Below are positions 25,614 to 34,757 of a DNA stretch of 64,000 nucleotides, in pieces. The position numbers and the translations under genes are program-made. Positions within the stretch are counted from its first letter, which is position 1, and each line of letters starts with the position of its first letter. The stretch is from Verrucomicrobiota bacterium. Lineage in GTDB: Bacteria; Verrucomicrobiota; Verrucomicrobiia; Chthoniobacterales; SZAS-18. The DNA lies in contig JAFEGM010000066.1 of assembly GCA_018240025.1 (NCBI GenBank), forward strand, positions 18,498 to 82,497, written 5' to 3'. The notes under the pieces are model-generated. The model worked only from the letters and a program-made list of their open reading frames with translations, was not told the origin of the DNA and ran no database searches.

Positions 25614-25662
25614 GAGACGGGAGACGGGAGACGGGAGACGGGACTGGAGACCGGAGACGGAG
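25614..25662. repeat. Heptanucleotide array (GAGACGG)
   Basis: Four perfect copies of GAGACGG (25614-25641) are followed by drifting units (GACTGGA, GACCGGA and on) in the divergent gap between the MgtC-family gene and the dehydrogenase. Confidence 0.9.
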
Positions 25663-25732
25663 GAAAGGAGTGCGGACAGGACCGGCGAATTCACCCTTTC
25701 CTCGGGTCGCATCCACGCGGATGAGGTGGGCC

Positions 25733-26608
25733 ATGAAGAACGTCTCCATCGTCGGTGTCGGCCGCATGGGCGCAAACATGGCGCGCCGGTTGCGGGATCA
25801 GGGTTTCCACGTCTGTGCCGTCTTCGACGCGCATCGTGCCGCGGCCGAAGCGCTGGCCGCCGAGCTCGCCTGCGCCGCGCCCGCCACGCTGGCGGAGACA
25901 GCCGCGCCAGCGGAGGCGATCGTCACGGTGGTGACCGACGACGCGGCCCAGCGTGCGGTCTTTTTCGGCGCGGACAACCTGCTCGCCGCGGGCCCGGGCA
26001 AGCTTTTTCTCAATTGCGCCACGATCAGTCCGGCGGTGCATGTCGAGATCGAGGCGGCCGCGCGCAACGCTGGCTGCGCCTCGCTCGAAGCCTGCATGGC
26101 CTCGAGCATTCCGCAGGCCCGCGACGGCACGCTCTACCTCATGTGCGGCGGCGAGCCGGAGGTCTTCGAACGCGCCCGGCCGCTGCTCGCCGCGCTCGGT
26201 TCGACGGTGCGCTTCGTCGGCGCAGCCGGCCGCGCGGCGCAGGTCAAGGCGCTGGTGAACATGGTCATGAACATCAACACCGCCGCGCTGGCCGAGGGCC
26301 TCGGACTGGCCGATGCGCTCGGGCTCGACCTCACCATGGTGCGCGAGATCTTCGGCGGCACGGGGGCGAATTCACGCGTGCTCGCGACCGACGGCGAGGA
26401 CATGCAGAATCGCGAGCACAGCTGTTATTTCAGTGCGGCCCACGCGGCCAAGGACAGCGGCATCGCGCTGGAACTGGCGCGGGAAGCGGGCTTGAACCTG
26501 CCGCTCGCTGCGGCCACCAAGGCGCAGTTCGATCGACTGGTGGCGGCAGGGCATGGCGGCCTCGACAAATCGGGCGTGGCCGAGCTGACCTTCAAGGGCC
26601 GCGGCTGA
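25733..26608 (+). CDS. 3-hydroxyisobutyrate dehydrogenase-like NAD(P)-dependent oxidoreductase
   Basis: This 291-residue enzyme belongs to the beta-hydroxyacid dehydrogenase family. It opens with the Rossmann motif VGVGRMGANMARRL. It has a substrate-binding block around residues 118-130 (EACMASSIPQARDGTL, in the place of the usual DAPVSGG) and the catalytic Lys in QVKALVNMVMN near 171. The C-terminal half is the all-helical domain. The ATG at 25733 is preceded by GAGGTGGG at a good distance; a frame extending upstream to 25670 is not needed. The exact substrate cannot be assigned. Confidence 0.9.
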   Translation: MKNVSIVGVGRMGANMARRLRDQGFHVCAVFDAHRAAAEALAAELACAAPATLAETAAPAEAIVTVVTDDAAQRAVFFGADNLLAAGPGKLFLNCATISPAVHVEIEAAARNAGCASLEACMASSIPQARDGTLYLMCGGEPEVFERARPLLAALGSTVRFVGAAGRAAQVKALVNMVMNINTAALAEGLGLADALGLDLTMVREIFGGTGANSRVLATDGEDMQNREHSCYFSAAHAAKDSGIALELAREAGLNLPLAAATKAQFDRLVAAGHGGLDKSGVAELTFKGRG

Positions 26609-26615
26609 GGCGCGT

Positions 26616-28409
26616 TCAATCGGTGAAGTTGGCCCACGGACTGGTGCTGGCGATGCTGCCGGCGGCGGTTACGCTCGGCCCGACTTGGCAGGGCGCATCG
26701 GTCTGGATCCGCGTGGTGAAGCCGCGCACGTGGTTGCGCACCACGAGCGCCTGGGCGGTGTTCGAGCCGCTGCTGGCGAGGATGCCCGTGCCGCCGTTCC
26801 CCGCGAGGTGATTGCCCTCGATCTGATTGCGCGTGCCGGTGGCCTGAACGCCCGTGCCGCCGCCGCCGACGTTGACGGTGCAGCCGCTGATCGCGTGGTT
26901 GGAGTTAACCGAGATGCCGACCCCGGCCGTCAGGCTGATCGAGACACCCTCGGTGCGCCCGACCTGCGAGGTCGAGGCCCCGAAGGCGGATCCACCCGTG
27001 CTCGTGATCGAGGTCGCCGAGCAATTCCGCAGCAGACGATACTGCGCGTAGCCGGTGGTGGATCCGCCGGAGCTCGAGGTGATGCCCAAGACCCGGCAGT
27101 CGGCGACGACTTCGCCGGACGAGATGCCGGTGCCGGAGCCGGTGCCGATGTTCATCGTGGCCACCGTGCAGCCCGTCACACTGGACCCCACGATGCCCGC
27201 GGCGCCGCCGCTGCCAGTGTTGACCGTATTCACGCTGCAGCCGCTGACCGCCGTACCGAAGATTCCGGTGGCCGAGCCGGCGCTGAGGTGACCGACGAAC
27301 GAAACCGTGCAGCTCACGACGGAGTTAGCCGAGATCCCGACCGCACTGCCCTGGCTGTTGGCTCCGCCCACGCTGTTGACCGAGCAGTCGGAAACCGCGG
27401 CGCCGAGAATGCCCGTGGGCGTGCCGCGCCCGTTCACGCCAATGAGCAGCGCGCGGCTCCCCTGCACCGTTCCGCCGCTGAGTCCCACGCAGCCGCCGGA
27501 GCCGTTGTTGACTTCGACGCCGTTCACGAGGCACTGCGCGATGCTGCCGAAGGCGGAGATGCCGATCGCGCTACCCGAGGCCGATTGCACGTTGGCGACC
27601 TCGCAACCCGTCACGTCGCTGGCATTGATGCCGGTCACCGCTGCCCCACCGGTGCCGGTCAAGCCATTGACCACGCAGCGGCTGACCAGTCCGGCGGCCG
27701 AAATCCCAAAGGTGTTTGCGGCGCCGGCGCACCCGAGGTTGTTGACCTCGCAGCCGCTGACCAACCGCGCCACGATGCCGGAAGTTCCGCCTGGGCTCGA
27801 CAGGCCGGAGACGAGACATCGCTCGACCGTGCCACGATTGGTCCCGAGCACGATGCCCACGCCGTTGGTCGAACCAGCCACCGTGCAATCGCGTACCAGC
27901 ACGCCTTCCCCGCTGTTGCCGCTCCCGCCGATCGCCACGCCGCCGCCCGGACATGAGATGACGAGATCGGCGAAGAGGCTGTTGGTCAGGCTGCCCGAGA
28001 CCTGCACGCCGGCGGCGTCGGTGAATCCGCGGATGATACCGTTGGTCACCTTGAGCTGCGCCCGCGTGGCGCGGATCTCGATTCCCGAGGTGGCTCCGCT
28101 GACGCCAACCAACGCGTGCCCTCCGAGGTCGAGCGACACTCCATCGGCCACGATGGCGACCGCGGCCCGCCCCGCCGGCGCGTCGATGTTGCCGATGAGA
28201 TAGTAGGAGCCCGGCTGCGAGATGACGTATTGGGCACTCGCATCCCCACCCAACGACTGCACCGCGAAGCGCGGCTCGACCTCAGCCAGGGATTTCATCG
28301 AGGGTGCCGGCGCGCCCGGCGGCGTCAGGGAGCCTTGCGCGGAGAGAAGAGCGGGCAGGCAGCAGGCGGCAGCCAGCGCCATGGAGGAACGCAAAAACAA
28401 GGGAAGCAT
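26616..28409 (-). CDS. Secreted right-handed beta-helix protein
   Basis: This 597-residue protein has a signal peptide (MLPLFLRSSMALAAACCLPALLSAQ) and then a domain with ISQPGSYYLIGNI and GVSLDLGGHALVG, a start common to beta-helix proteins. About twenty imprecise repeats of 20-25 residues follow, each with a Val-x-x-Cys-x-Val core (for example GCSVNTVNTGSGGAAGIVG). The repeated Cys would stack along the helix. No pectinase active site was found. It is probably a surface or matrix protein. It diverges from the kelch gene downstream. Confidence 0.85.
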   Translation of the reverse strand: MLPLFLRSSMALAAACCLPALLSAQGSLTPPGAPAPSMKSLAEVEPRFAVQSLGGDASAQYVISQPGSYYLIGNIDAPAGRAAVAIVADGVSLDLGGHALVGVSGATSGIEIRATRAQLKVTNGIIRGFTDAAGVQVSGSLTNSLFADLVISCPGGGVAIGGSGNSGEGVLVRDCTVAGSTNGVGIVLGTNRGTVERCLVSGLSSPGGTSGIVARLVSGCEVNNLGCAGAANTFGISAAGLVSRCVVNGLTGTGGAAVTGINASDVTGCEVANVQSASGSAIGISAFGSIAQCLVNGVEVNNGSGGCVGLSGGTVQGSRALLIGVNGRGTPTGILGAAVSDCSVNSVGGANSQGSAVGISANSVVSCTVSFVGHLSAGSATGIFGTAVSGCSVNTVNTGSGGAAGIVGSSVTGCTVATMNIGTGSGTGISSGEVVADCRVLGITSSSGGSTTGYAQYRLLRNCSATSITSTGGSAFGASTSQVGRTEGVSISLTAGVGISVNSNHAISGCTVNVGGGGTGVQATGTRNQIEGNHLAGNGGTGILASSGSNTAQALVVRNHVRGFTTRIQTDAPCQVGPSVTAAGSIASTSPWANFTD

Positions 28410-28527
28410 GCCGGTGCTACGCCATCGCTCGGGCGGAGATTCATCGGGAACGCCGTGGGGCCCGCTCGAGGAACGGGGGACGATTCGCCGAATCTCCCAC
28501 CGGGGGGTCTGCGTAGCTCTCGGGAAC

Positions 28528-30303
28528 ATGAGAATCCCCCGCACCGCCCGCCGCCTCCTCGCCTCTGCCGCCAGTCTGGCGGTGACCATCGCCGCTTTCG
28601 GACAGGTCCCCCAATTGCTCAACTACCAGGGCCGGGTCGCCGTCTTCGGCGCGAACTTCCAGGGCTCCGGTCAGTTCCGCTTCGCCCTGGTCGATGCAGC
28701 CGGCGCCACGACGTACTGGAGCAATGACGGCACGTCCGTCGGCGGTGCCGCGCCGAGCGCCGCGGTCTCGCTCCCCGTGTCCAACGGTCTCTACACGGTG
28801 CTGCTGGGGGACGCCGCGCTGCCCAACATGACCGCGATTCCGAATGCGGTCTTCGATCACTCGGATGTGCGGCTGCGGGTCTGGTTCGACGACGGAACCA
28901 ATGGCCAGCAGCAGCTCTTTCCGGACCAACGCATCGCGGCAGTGGGCTACGCGATCATCGCGGCCAACGTGCCCGATGGCGCCATCACGGCGGCCAAACT
29001 TGCGCCCGGCGCGGTCACCGCGGGCAGCATCGCGCCCGGAGCGATCTCCTCCACGCAGCTCGCGCCCGGCGCCGCCGCGGCCAATCTCGCGGCCAGCGGG
29101 CAATCGGGCGTCGCCAGCGGCGGCACCGTCCTCGGCACGTCAGCCAACAGCGCGGAGCTGCAGGCCGCAGGCTACGTCAATCTCGGTCCGGTCACGCTCC
29201 CAGACCAATGGCTGAATCGTTCCACGACGGGCGTCCCCAGCGCGCGCTATCGGCACACCGCGGTCTGGACGGGGTCCGAGATGATCGTCTGGGGCGGCAT
29301 TCTCAGCGGCACCGGCTTGAATCCGACCTACCTGAACGATGGCGGCCGCTATTCTCCTGCGACCGACAGTTGGACCTCTCTCTCGACGACCAATGCGCCC
29401 GCCGTGCGCGGGATGCATAGCGCCGTGTGGAGCGGCAGCGAAATGATCGTCTGGGGCGGCATCAGCACGGGCGGCACGCTCCTCGGCACGGGCGGGCGCT
29501 ACAATCCGACCAGCAACACCTGGACCTCGGTCAACACCGTGGGCGCGCCTTCCGCGCGCCGCTTCCATGGGGTGGTCTGGACGGGCAGCGAAATGCTCGT
29601 CTGGGGCGGCGCAGGCTCCAGCAGCATCCTTGGCGACGGCGCCCGCTACAACCCCGGCACGAATACCTGGGCCGCGTTACCGGGCACCGGCGCACCGGCC
29701 GCGCGGGTCTATCACACCACGGTCTGGACCGGCACGGAGATGATCGTCTGGGGCGGATCGACCACCGGTGCGGTGGCCGACGGCGTGGCCAGCGGCGCGC
29801 GCTACCATCGCGGCAACAACGCCTGGACGCCGACGCAGGCGTTTTTCACGCCCACGCCGCGACTGCTGCACAGCGCGGTCTGGACAGGCACCGAGATGAT
29901 CGTCTGGGGCGGGGTGACGAACACCGGGCAGAACACCGCGGATGGCGCCCGCTACAACGCCGCGAGCAACGGCTGGACCGCCCTGCCGAACACGCTGGCG
30001 CCGAGCAAGCGCGATTCGTGCATCGCGTTCTGGACTGGCTCGGCCATGGTCATCTGGGGCGGGTTGGGCGGCGGCGGCGTCCCGCCCACCGACGGCGCGC
30101 AGTATCAGCCTTCGACCAATACGTGGCTGCCGATGACGGCCGCGACGCCGACCTCGCGGGGCTATCATTCGCTCGTCTGGACAGGCGCCCAGGCGCTGAT
30201 CTTCGGCGGCACCGCGGAACCGACCTCGAACACGCCGACGGCCTTCTTCGACATCTGGTCGTACCAGCCGTCGCGAACGATGTACCTCTATTCCCGGCCC
30301 TGA
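28528..30303 (+). CDS. Secreted kelch-repeat protein (copy 1)
   Basis: This 591-residue protein has a signal peptide (MRIPRTARRLLASAASLAVTIAAFG), an N-terminal domain QVPQLLNYQGRVAVFGANFQG shared with phage-tail and surface proteins, and a linker of repeated DGAITAAKLAPGAV units (trimeric tail-fibre style). A kelch beta-propeller follows with seven or so copies of HTAVWTGSEMIVWGG and DGARYNP-x-TNTW. A paralogue with the same domain order lies at 31598-33347. Host attachment or carbohydrate binding is likely; the ligand is unknown. Confidence 0.88.
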   Translation: MRIPRTARRLLASAASLAVTIAAFGQVPQLLNYQGRVAVFGANFQGSGQFRFALVDAAGATTYWSNDGTSVGGAAPSAAVSLPVSNGLYTVLLGDAALPNMTAIPNAVFDHSDVRLRVWFDDGTNGQQQLFPDQRIAAVGYAIIAANVPDGAITAAKLAPGAVTAGSIAPGAISSTQLAPGAAAANLAASGQSGVASGGTVLGTSANSAELQAAGYVNLGPVTLPDQWLNRSTTGVPSARYRHTAVWTGSEMIVWGGILSGTGLNPTYLNDGGRYSPATDSWTSLSTTNAPAVRGMHSAVWSGSEMIVWGGISTGGTLLGTGGRYNPTSNTWTSVNTVGAPSARRFHGVVWTGSEMLVWGGAGSSSILGDGARYNPGTNTWAALPGTGAPAARVYHTTVWTGTEMIVWGGSTTGAVADGVASGARYHRGNNAWTPTQAFFTPTPRLLHSAVWTGTEMIVWGGVTNTGQNTADGARYNAASNGWTALPNTLAPSKRDSCIAFWTGSAMVIWGGLGGGGVPPTDGAQYQPSTNTWLPMTAATPTSRGYHSLVWTGAQALIFGGTAEPTSNTPTAFFDIWSYQPSRTMYLYSRP

Positions 30304-30625
30304 AGACGGCGGGCAATCGACGCCCGACTGGCCAGCGCGTGCGGCAGCCGCGTCGCGCCGAGGGAACCGCTGCCGTCCGAGGAACTCACCCGCGAGCCCG
30401 GCGACTTTCGGGCCTTGGCGCCCCCCGCGATGCGCGGCCTTTGAGATGCGCCCAGCCGCGGCGCTTCCGAGCGTCCAACGGACGCGCCTGTGGGCCATCG
30501 CCGCCTGCTCCTCTGGTGGCGCCTGGATCTCCTCCGAGGTCCACCCTCTTCCCCACACCCCTGGCTCCAGATCAACGCCTATCGCCTATCGCCTATCGCC
30601 TATCGCCTATCGCCTACGCCGAGCC
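30304..30625. other. Gene-free stretch with a short hairpin and a heptamer array
   Basis: No convincing gene was found here between two convergent genes. GCCCG (30399) and CGGGC form a small hairpin that could end transcription of the kelch gene. The right part (30576-30617) is a heptanucleotide array described separately. Confidence 0.6.
30576..30617. repeat. Heptanucleotide array (CGCCTAT)x5
   Basis: Five perfect copies of CGCCTAT (30576-30610) and a sixth variant CGCCTAC (30611-30617) end 8 bases from the stop codon of the leftward gene at 30626. Confidence 0.95.
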
Positions 30626-31585
30626 TCAGCGAGGCTGATCGAGCCCCGTCGGCCCGGGCGAAGTCGGCGTCTTCACGATTTCAACGCGGTAGAACCGGCG
30701 ACCCTCGGTCGCGTTTTGGTCGATGATCGTCCGCGTGTCACCCACGTCGGGCAGCTGCGTGAATCCGGTCAGGTCGGCCCACGTGGAGCCGGACGCGAGC
30801 GAGGTGGTGTACTGAACGCGGTAACTCCGGCCGACCACCAGAGGGCGGAACGAGATCTGGCGCTGGGCAGGCTGACCAGCCACAGCAGCCGCGGTCACGA
30901 CAAAGCGAGCATTGGCACTCCCGGCCGGCGCCGTGGGGTCGAGCCCGGCCTGGAACTTGAAGGCGTTGTTCTGTCCGGTGCCGTTGACGTCGACGGTGGG
31001 CGACGCGTTCGGGTTGTTCAGGCCAAAGTACTGCACCTGCCACGCGTCGTCGAGGCCATCCCCAGCATAGCCGCCGAAGTTGTCGTTGTGCGTATTCACG
31101 ATGGTCAGCGGGAGAGTGGCGAAAAGGTCGTCGAACTGGCCCTGCACGACGCCGGTCGAGTCGAGATAGACCTGCCCCGCCGTCGCGATCCCTGCCGCGG
31201 TGATCGAGGCGATCGGACCACCGAGCACGCTCCAGAGCACGCTGCCGGACGGAAGCGCATCGGTCGTGCCGTCGTCGTAGACGAATTTGGCGAACAGATT
31301 CGCCTGAGTTCCTTCGCCGACGAACGTGCGATCGCTTTCGAGCGCCAGACCCACCCGTTCGAACAGCTGCCCGATGAAGCCTTGGCGTGCGGCAACACCA
31401 CCAGGGCTGCTCGAGACCCCGGCGATCCCGCCAGCCGAGGCGACATTGCGATAAGCCGCGCTGGACGAATGGCCGCCGAGCGCGCTGACGGCCTCGGGCG
31501 CATTGAGATAGTCGGCACTCGCCCCGGCTCGCAGGTCGAGGGAGAGGCCCAGCAGGAGGGTGCAGGAGGAGAGAAGCGATTTCAT
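30626..31585 (-). CDS. Secreted protein with verrucomicrobial C-terminal module
   Basis: This 319-residue protein has a signal peptide (MKSLLSSCTLLLGLSLDLRA). The middle carries a bacterial Ig-like segment (LFAKFVYDDGTTDALPSGSVLWSV, near 100-170). Then comes DGLDDAWQVQYFG with NNAFKFQAGLDP, a calcium-site-like linker, and a final beta module (QISFRPLVVGRSYRVQYTTSL) that is similar to the end of the giant BNR protein at 40988-45199. Its role is unknown; the shared ending suggests a common surface-localisation or assembly module. Confidence 0.8.
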   Translation of the reverse strand: MKSLLSSCTLLLGLSLDLRAGASADYLNAPEAVSALGGHSSSAAYRNVASAGGIAGVSSSPGGVAARQGFIGQLFERVGLALESDRTFVGEGTQANLFAKFVYDDGTTDALPSGSVLWSVLGGPIASITAAGIATAGQVYLDSTGVVQGQFDDLFATLPLTIVNTHNDNFGGYAGDGLDDAWQVQYFGLNNPNASPTVDVNGTGQNNAFKFQAGLDPTAPAGSANARFVVTAAAVAGQPAQRQISFRPLVVGRSYRVQYTTSLASGSTWADLTGFTQLPDVGDTRTIIDQNATEGRRFYRVEIVKTPTSPGPTGLDQPR

Positions 31586-31597
31586 ATCGGGTAGCGC

Positions 31598-33347
31598 TCA
31601 GGGCCGGGCGTAGAGATGGAGAAAGCGGGCCGGGGTGTACGCCCAGGTCTCGTTGGAGGAGATCGGTCCGAGGGCGAGATCAGCTCCGCCGAAATAGATC
31701 CCCTGGGTGCCGGTCCAGACGAATGAGCCGTGCAAACGCGGGGTGGGAGCGTTGAGCAGCGCGATCGGCTGCCAGTTGTTGCGCTCGGGCGAGTAGGCGC
31801 CGCCCTCGTTCGGACTATTGCCCCAGACCACGAAGAGCGTCCCGGTCCAAAGGGTCGCAGGCTCGGACCGGCCGAGCGGGGGAGTGCCCTGCATGGTGGT
31901 CCAAGCGTTCCCCGCCGGGTCGTAGCGAGCGCCGTCGTTGAGCGTCACGACGATCCCGGGAGAACCGCCAGGTACCGCGCCACCCCAGATGATCATCTCG
32001 CTCCCGGTCCAGCAGCACGCGTGAGAGGCTCGGCCGGCCGGGCCGGGGGCCGTCAGGCTCCAGGCATTGTTCGCCCGGTGGTAGCGGGCGCCCGAATTGA
32101 GCGGATTCAGCTGCGAGGCGGAGCTCGAGCCGCCCCAGACGATCATCTCGGTGCCTGTCCAAATCGCGCTGTGCTTGGTCCGCGGCATCGGGTTCCCCGG
32201 ACTGATCGCGGGCAGTGTGGTCCAGGAGTTCGTGGCAAAGGCATAGCGCGCGCCATCCTCGACGGCCCCCGCCGCCGCGGTCCCGCCATAGACGATCATC
32301 TCGCTGCCGGTCCAGACCGCGGTGTGCGAACTGCGGGGCGACGGAGCCCCCACGACGAGAGTCGCCCCCCCACGCACCCGTGGCCGGATCGTAGCGCGCA
32401 CCCGTGGCGGTCGGAACGTCCCCAGCGGTGAGACCGCCCCAGACGATCATGCGCGTGCCCGTCCAGACCGCGGTGTGAAAGGCCCGGGCAGCGGGCGCCC
32501 CGGCGGCGGGAAGCGCCGTCCACGCATCGGTCGCGGGCGAGTAGCGTCCGCCGTCGGCCAGGTAGGTGTTGGTCGTGCCGCTCGCGATTCCACCCCAGAC
32601 GATCATCTCGGCTCCGGTCCAGACGGCCGACGCACGGTAGCGCGCCGAGGGAGCATTGACGCTCGACCGCAGCGTCCAGGCGTCGTTCACCCGCACCGCA
32701 CCCGAGTAGACATAGCCGGCCGCCAGCAGCTCCGCGCTGTTCGCGCTCGCCCCAAGAATGAGGCCCCCGCTGGCCACGCCGGACTGCCCGCTGGCGGCCA
32801 GGTTGGCGGCCGCCGCCCCGGTCGCCAGTTGCGTAGCGGTGATGGCCCCGTTCGCAATGCTGGTCGCAGTCACCGCGCCTGGCGCCAGCTTTGCCGCGGT
32901 GATGGCTCCGTCGGGCACGTTGCCGGCGACGATCGCATATCCGACCGCGGCGATCCGCTGGTCGGGAGCGAGTTGCTGGATGCCGTTGGCGCCATCGTCG
33001 AACCAGACGCGCAGCCGGACGTGCGGGTGATCGAACACGCTCGCCGGGATGGCCGTCATGTTGGCCAGCGTGGGGTCGCCCAGCAGCACGGAGTAAAGCC
33101 CGTTGCTCACGCCAAGCGCCACCGCGCTCACGGGCGCGCCACCGCCAGTGGAGGTGCCGTCGTTGCTCCAGAACGTGGTGGTTCCGTTGGCATCGACGAG
33201 GGCGAACCGAAACTGGCCCGAGCCGTGGAAATTGACGCCCTGGACGGCGACCCGGCCCTGATAGGTCAACAATTGGGGAACCTGAGCCGGCAGGGAGGCG
33301 AACAAGCCGAGCGCGAGTACGAGCGTGAGGGAGGAACGCGAAAGCAT
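31598..33347 (-). pseudogene. Secreted kelch-repeat protein (copy 2), frameshifted at a G7 run
   Basis: The ATG at 33347 starts a signal peptide (MLSRSSLTLVLALGLFASLPAQ) and the same QVPQLLTYQGRVAV domain, AAKLAPGAV linker and kelch repeats as the gene at 28528-30303. The frame is lost at seven G residues on the coding strand (32371 to 32365): upstream ...YDPATGAWG, downstream ATLVVGAPSPRSSHTAVWTG in the next frame, which continues the propeller to LHLYARP at 31598. Removing one G would restore a single protein of about 583 residues. The cause may be sequencing error, a real mutation or slipped-strand phase variation. Confidence 0.85.
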
Positions 33348-33441
33348 GGGATGCCGGTCGATACGCAAATCGAGAGGCGAAGATTCAACGTCTCGCGGCA
33401 GCGCGGATTGACTCCGCGAGGTCTCACAGGGAGAGGGATTC

Positions 33442-33966
33442 ATGACCTCGCCCGTGCCCTCCGCCGCCTGGGAACAACGCCTCGCCGCGTTGTGGAATGA
33501 GCTCGATACCACGCCGCCGGCGGCCTTCCACGCCCGCATGGATGCGCTGGCTGGCGAGCTCGGCGCGGCGCATCCCGTCGGGCTCTTCGAACGCGGCGGC
33601 GCGCGCGACTCGACTGGCGCCGAGGCCGAGGCGGTGGTGCTGTACCGCGCCGCGCTGGCGGGCGGACTCGACGGCTCGCGGCGGCGCCAGGCCGTCATTC
33701 AACTGGCCAGCACGCTGCGCAATCTGGGCGAGACGGCCGAAGCCATCGCACTGCTCGAAGCCGAGCTGGCGCGCGGCTCCGATGAACTCGACGGCGCGGT
33801 CCGCGCGTTTCTCGGTCTTGCCCTCACCTCCGCCGGACGAGAGCGCGAGGCGGTGGCCGTGCTGCTGACCGCGCTCTCGGGCTATCTGCCGCGGTATCGG
33901 CGCTCCACCGCCGCCTACGCGCAGGCGCTGCTGGCCGAGAATCCTCCGCCCGCGCGGCCGGGCTGA
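33442..33966 (+). CDS. Tetratricopeptide-repeat protein
   Basis: This 174-residue cytoplasmic protein is made of TPR-like helices (VVLYRAALAGGLDGSRRRQAV, LASTLRNLGETAEAIALLEAEL). It resembles the small TPR proteins of the tetratrico-peptide-5 type. No signal peptide or catalytic motif is visible. Its partner is unknown. It diverges from the kelch gene. Confidence 0.8.
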   Translation: MTSPVPSAAWEQRLAALWNELDTTPPAAFHARMDALAGELGAAHPVGLFERGGARDSTGAEAEAVVLYRAALAGGLDGSRRRQAVIQLASTLRNLGETAEAIALLEAELARGSDELDGAVRAFLGLALTSAGREREAVAVLLTALSGYLPRYRRSTAAYAQALLAENPPPARPG

Positions 33967-34030
33967 ACTGAGCAGGAACGGCGACCGGGTGAGCCTTGAC
34001 GACACGAGCCGCGTCCGGTTCCATCCGGCC

Positions 34031-34366
34031 ATGCGCACGCGGCTGACGGCTCTTCTCTTGGCCGCGCTGTTCGTACTGCCGGCGCAGCTGCTGGCCTACG
34101 TGCAGCATTGTCCGCCCGAGGAAGTGACGGAATGCGCCCTGCGCCCCGCCCTCGAATGCACCGACTGCGAGCGCGAAACCTGTCCGCGCGGACCGCAGAG
34201 CGGCGAGCGTGGCTGCGCCGCCTGCGTGATCACGCTGCAGCTTTTCCTGCCGGCGGGAGCCTTTGCGCTGCCCGGCCGCAGCAGCGCGCGCGGCGCTCTC
34301 GATCTCCGCGACGAAAGCGCCGCCGCCCGGGCCGAGGCGCCGCCGCAGCCGCCGCCGAAGGTCTGA
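34031..34366 (+). CDS. Small secreted Cys-rich protein
   Basis: This 111-residue protein starts at the ATG at 34031 with a strong signal peptide (RTRLTALLLAALFVLPAQLLAY). Nine Cys lie in the mature part before residue 80 (for example CTDCERETC and CAAC), followed by a short hydrophobic stretch and a Pro-rich tail. The CxxC pairs could bind metal or form disulfides. No family was recognised. It is followed by a second Cys-rich gene in the same direction. Confidence 0.65.
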   Translation: MRTRLTALLLAALFVLPAQLLAYVQHCPPEEVTECALRPALECTDCERETCPRGPQSGERGCAACVITLQLFLPAGAFALPGRSSARGALDLRDESAAARAEAPPQPPPKV

Positions 34367-34452
34367 CCTTCTCCACGCCGGCCCGAGGGCCTGCTTCCGT
34401 ACGAAGCCGGCTGCCCGGGATGTTTCCCGCCTTGGAATTCAGATCTTCTCTC

Positions 34453-34644
34453 ATGATCACGTACTTCCTGCTGGCCGCCACGACCCTGCTGTTCGCTTCG
34501 TCCGAGACGAAGAGCGCCGTGGAGTCCGCCTGCGCCGCCTGTCCTGCCACCGTCGCCTGCGACGCCGCCGACTGCTGCGAGCAGCCGTGCTGCGACGCCG
34601 ACTGCGACGAGGCCGACTGCGCGCCGGGCGATTGCGCCAAGTAA
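34453..34644 (+). CDS. Small Cys/Asp-rich protein, metallothionein-like
   Basis: This 63-residue product starts at the ATG at 34453 with a hydrophobic leader (MITYFLLAATTLLFASSE). Ten Cys lie in the last 37 residues, with repeated Asp-Cys and Cys-Cys steps (CDAADCCEQPCCDADCDEADC). The leader suggests export, which is unlike cytoplasmic metallothioneins. It ends 41 bases before a strong terminator, so it and the 34031 gene likely form a short operon. Metal binding is inferred from composition only. Confidence 0.65.
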   Translation: MITYFLLAATTLLFASSETKSAVESACAACPATVACDAADCCEQPCCDADCDEADCAPGDCAK

Positions 34645-34685
34645 GCGCCCTGTCGCTTCCACCATCGACTGTTGAACCCCGGAAC

Positions 34686-34711
34686 GCCCGCGAGTCCTCT
34701 CGCGGGCTTTC
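34686..34711 (+). terminator. Intrinsic terminator after the Cys-rich genes
   Basis: GCCCGCGAG (34686-34694) pairs perfectly with CTCGCGGGC (34699-34707) around a TCCT loop, followed by TTTCTCGTT. Confidence 0.85.
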
Positions 34712-34757
34712 TCGTTGTCGGATGACGCCAGCCGCTCTGCGCGGAGAATGCGCGTCC

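Noticed and set aside
25614..25662. Origin iterons or integration site
   Set aside because: Units are simple 7-base low-complexity repeats like others in the window, with no rep gene, integrase or AT-rich melting region.
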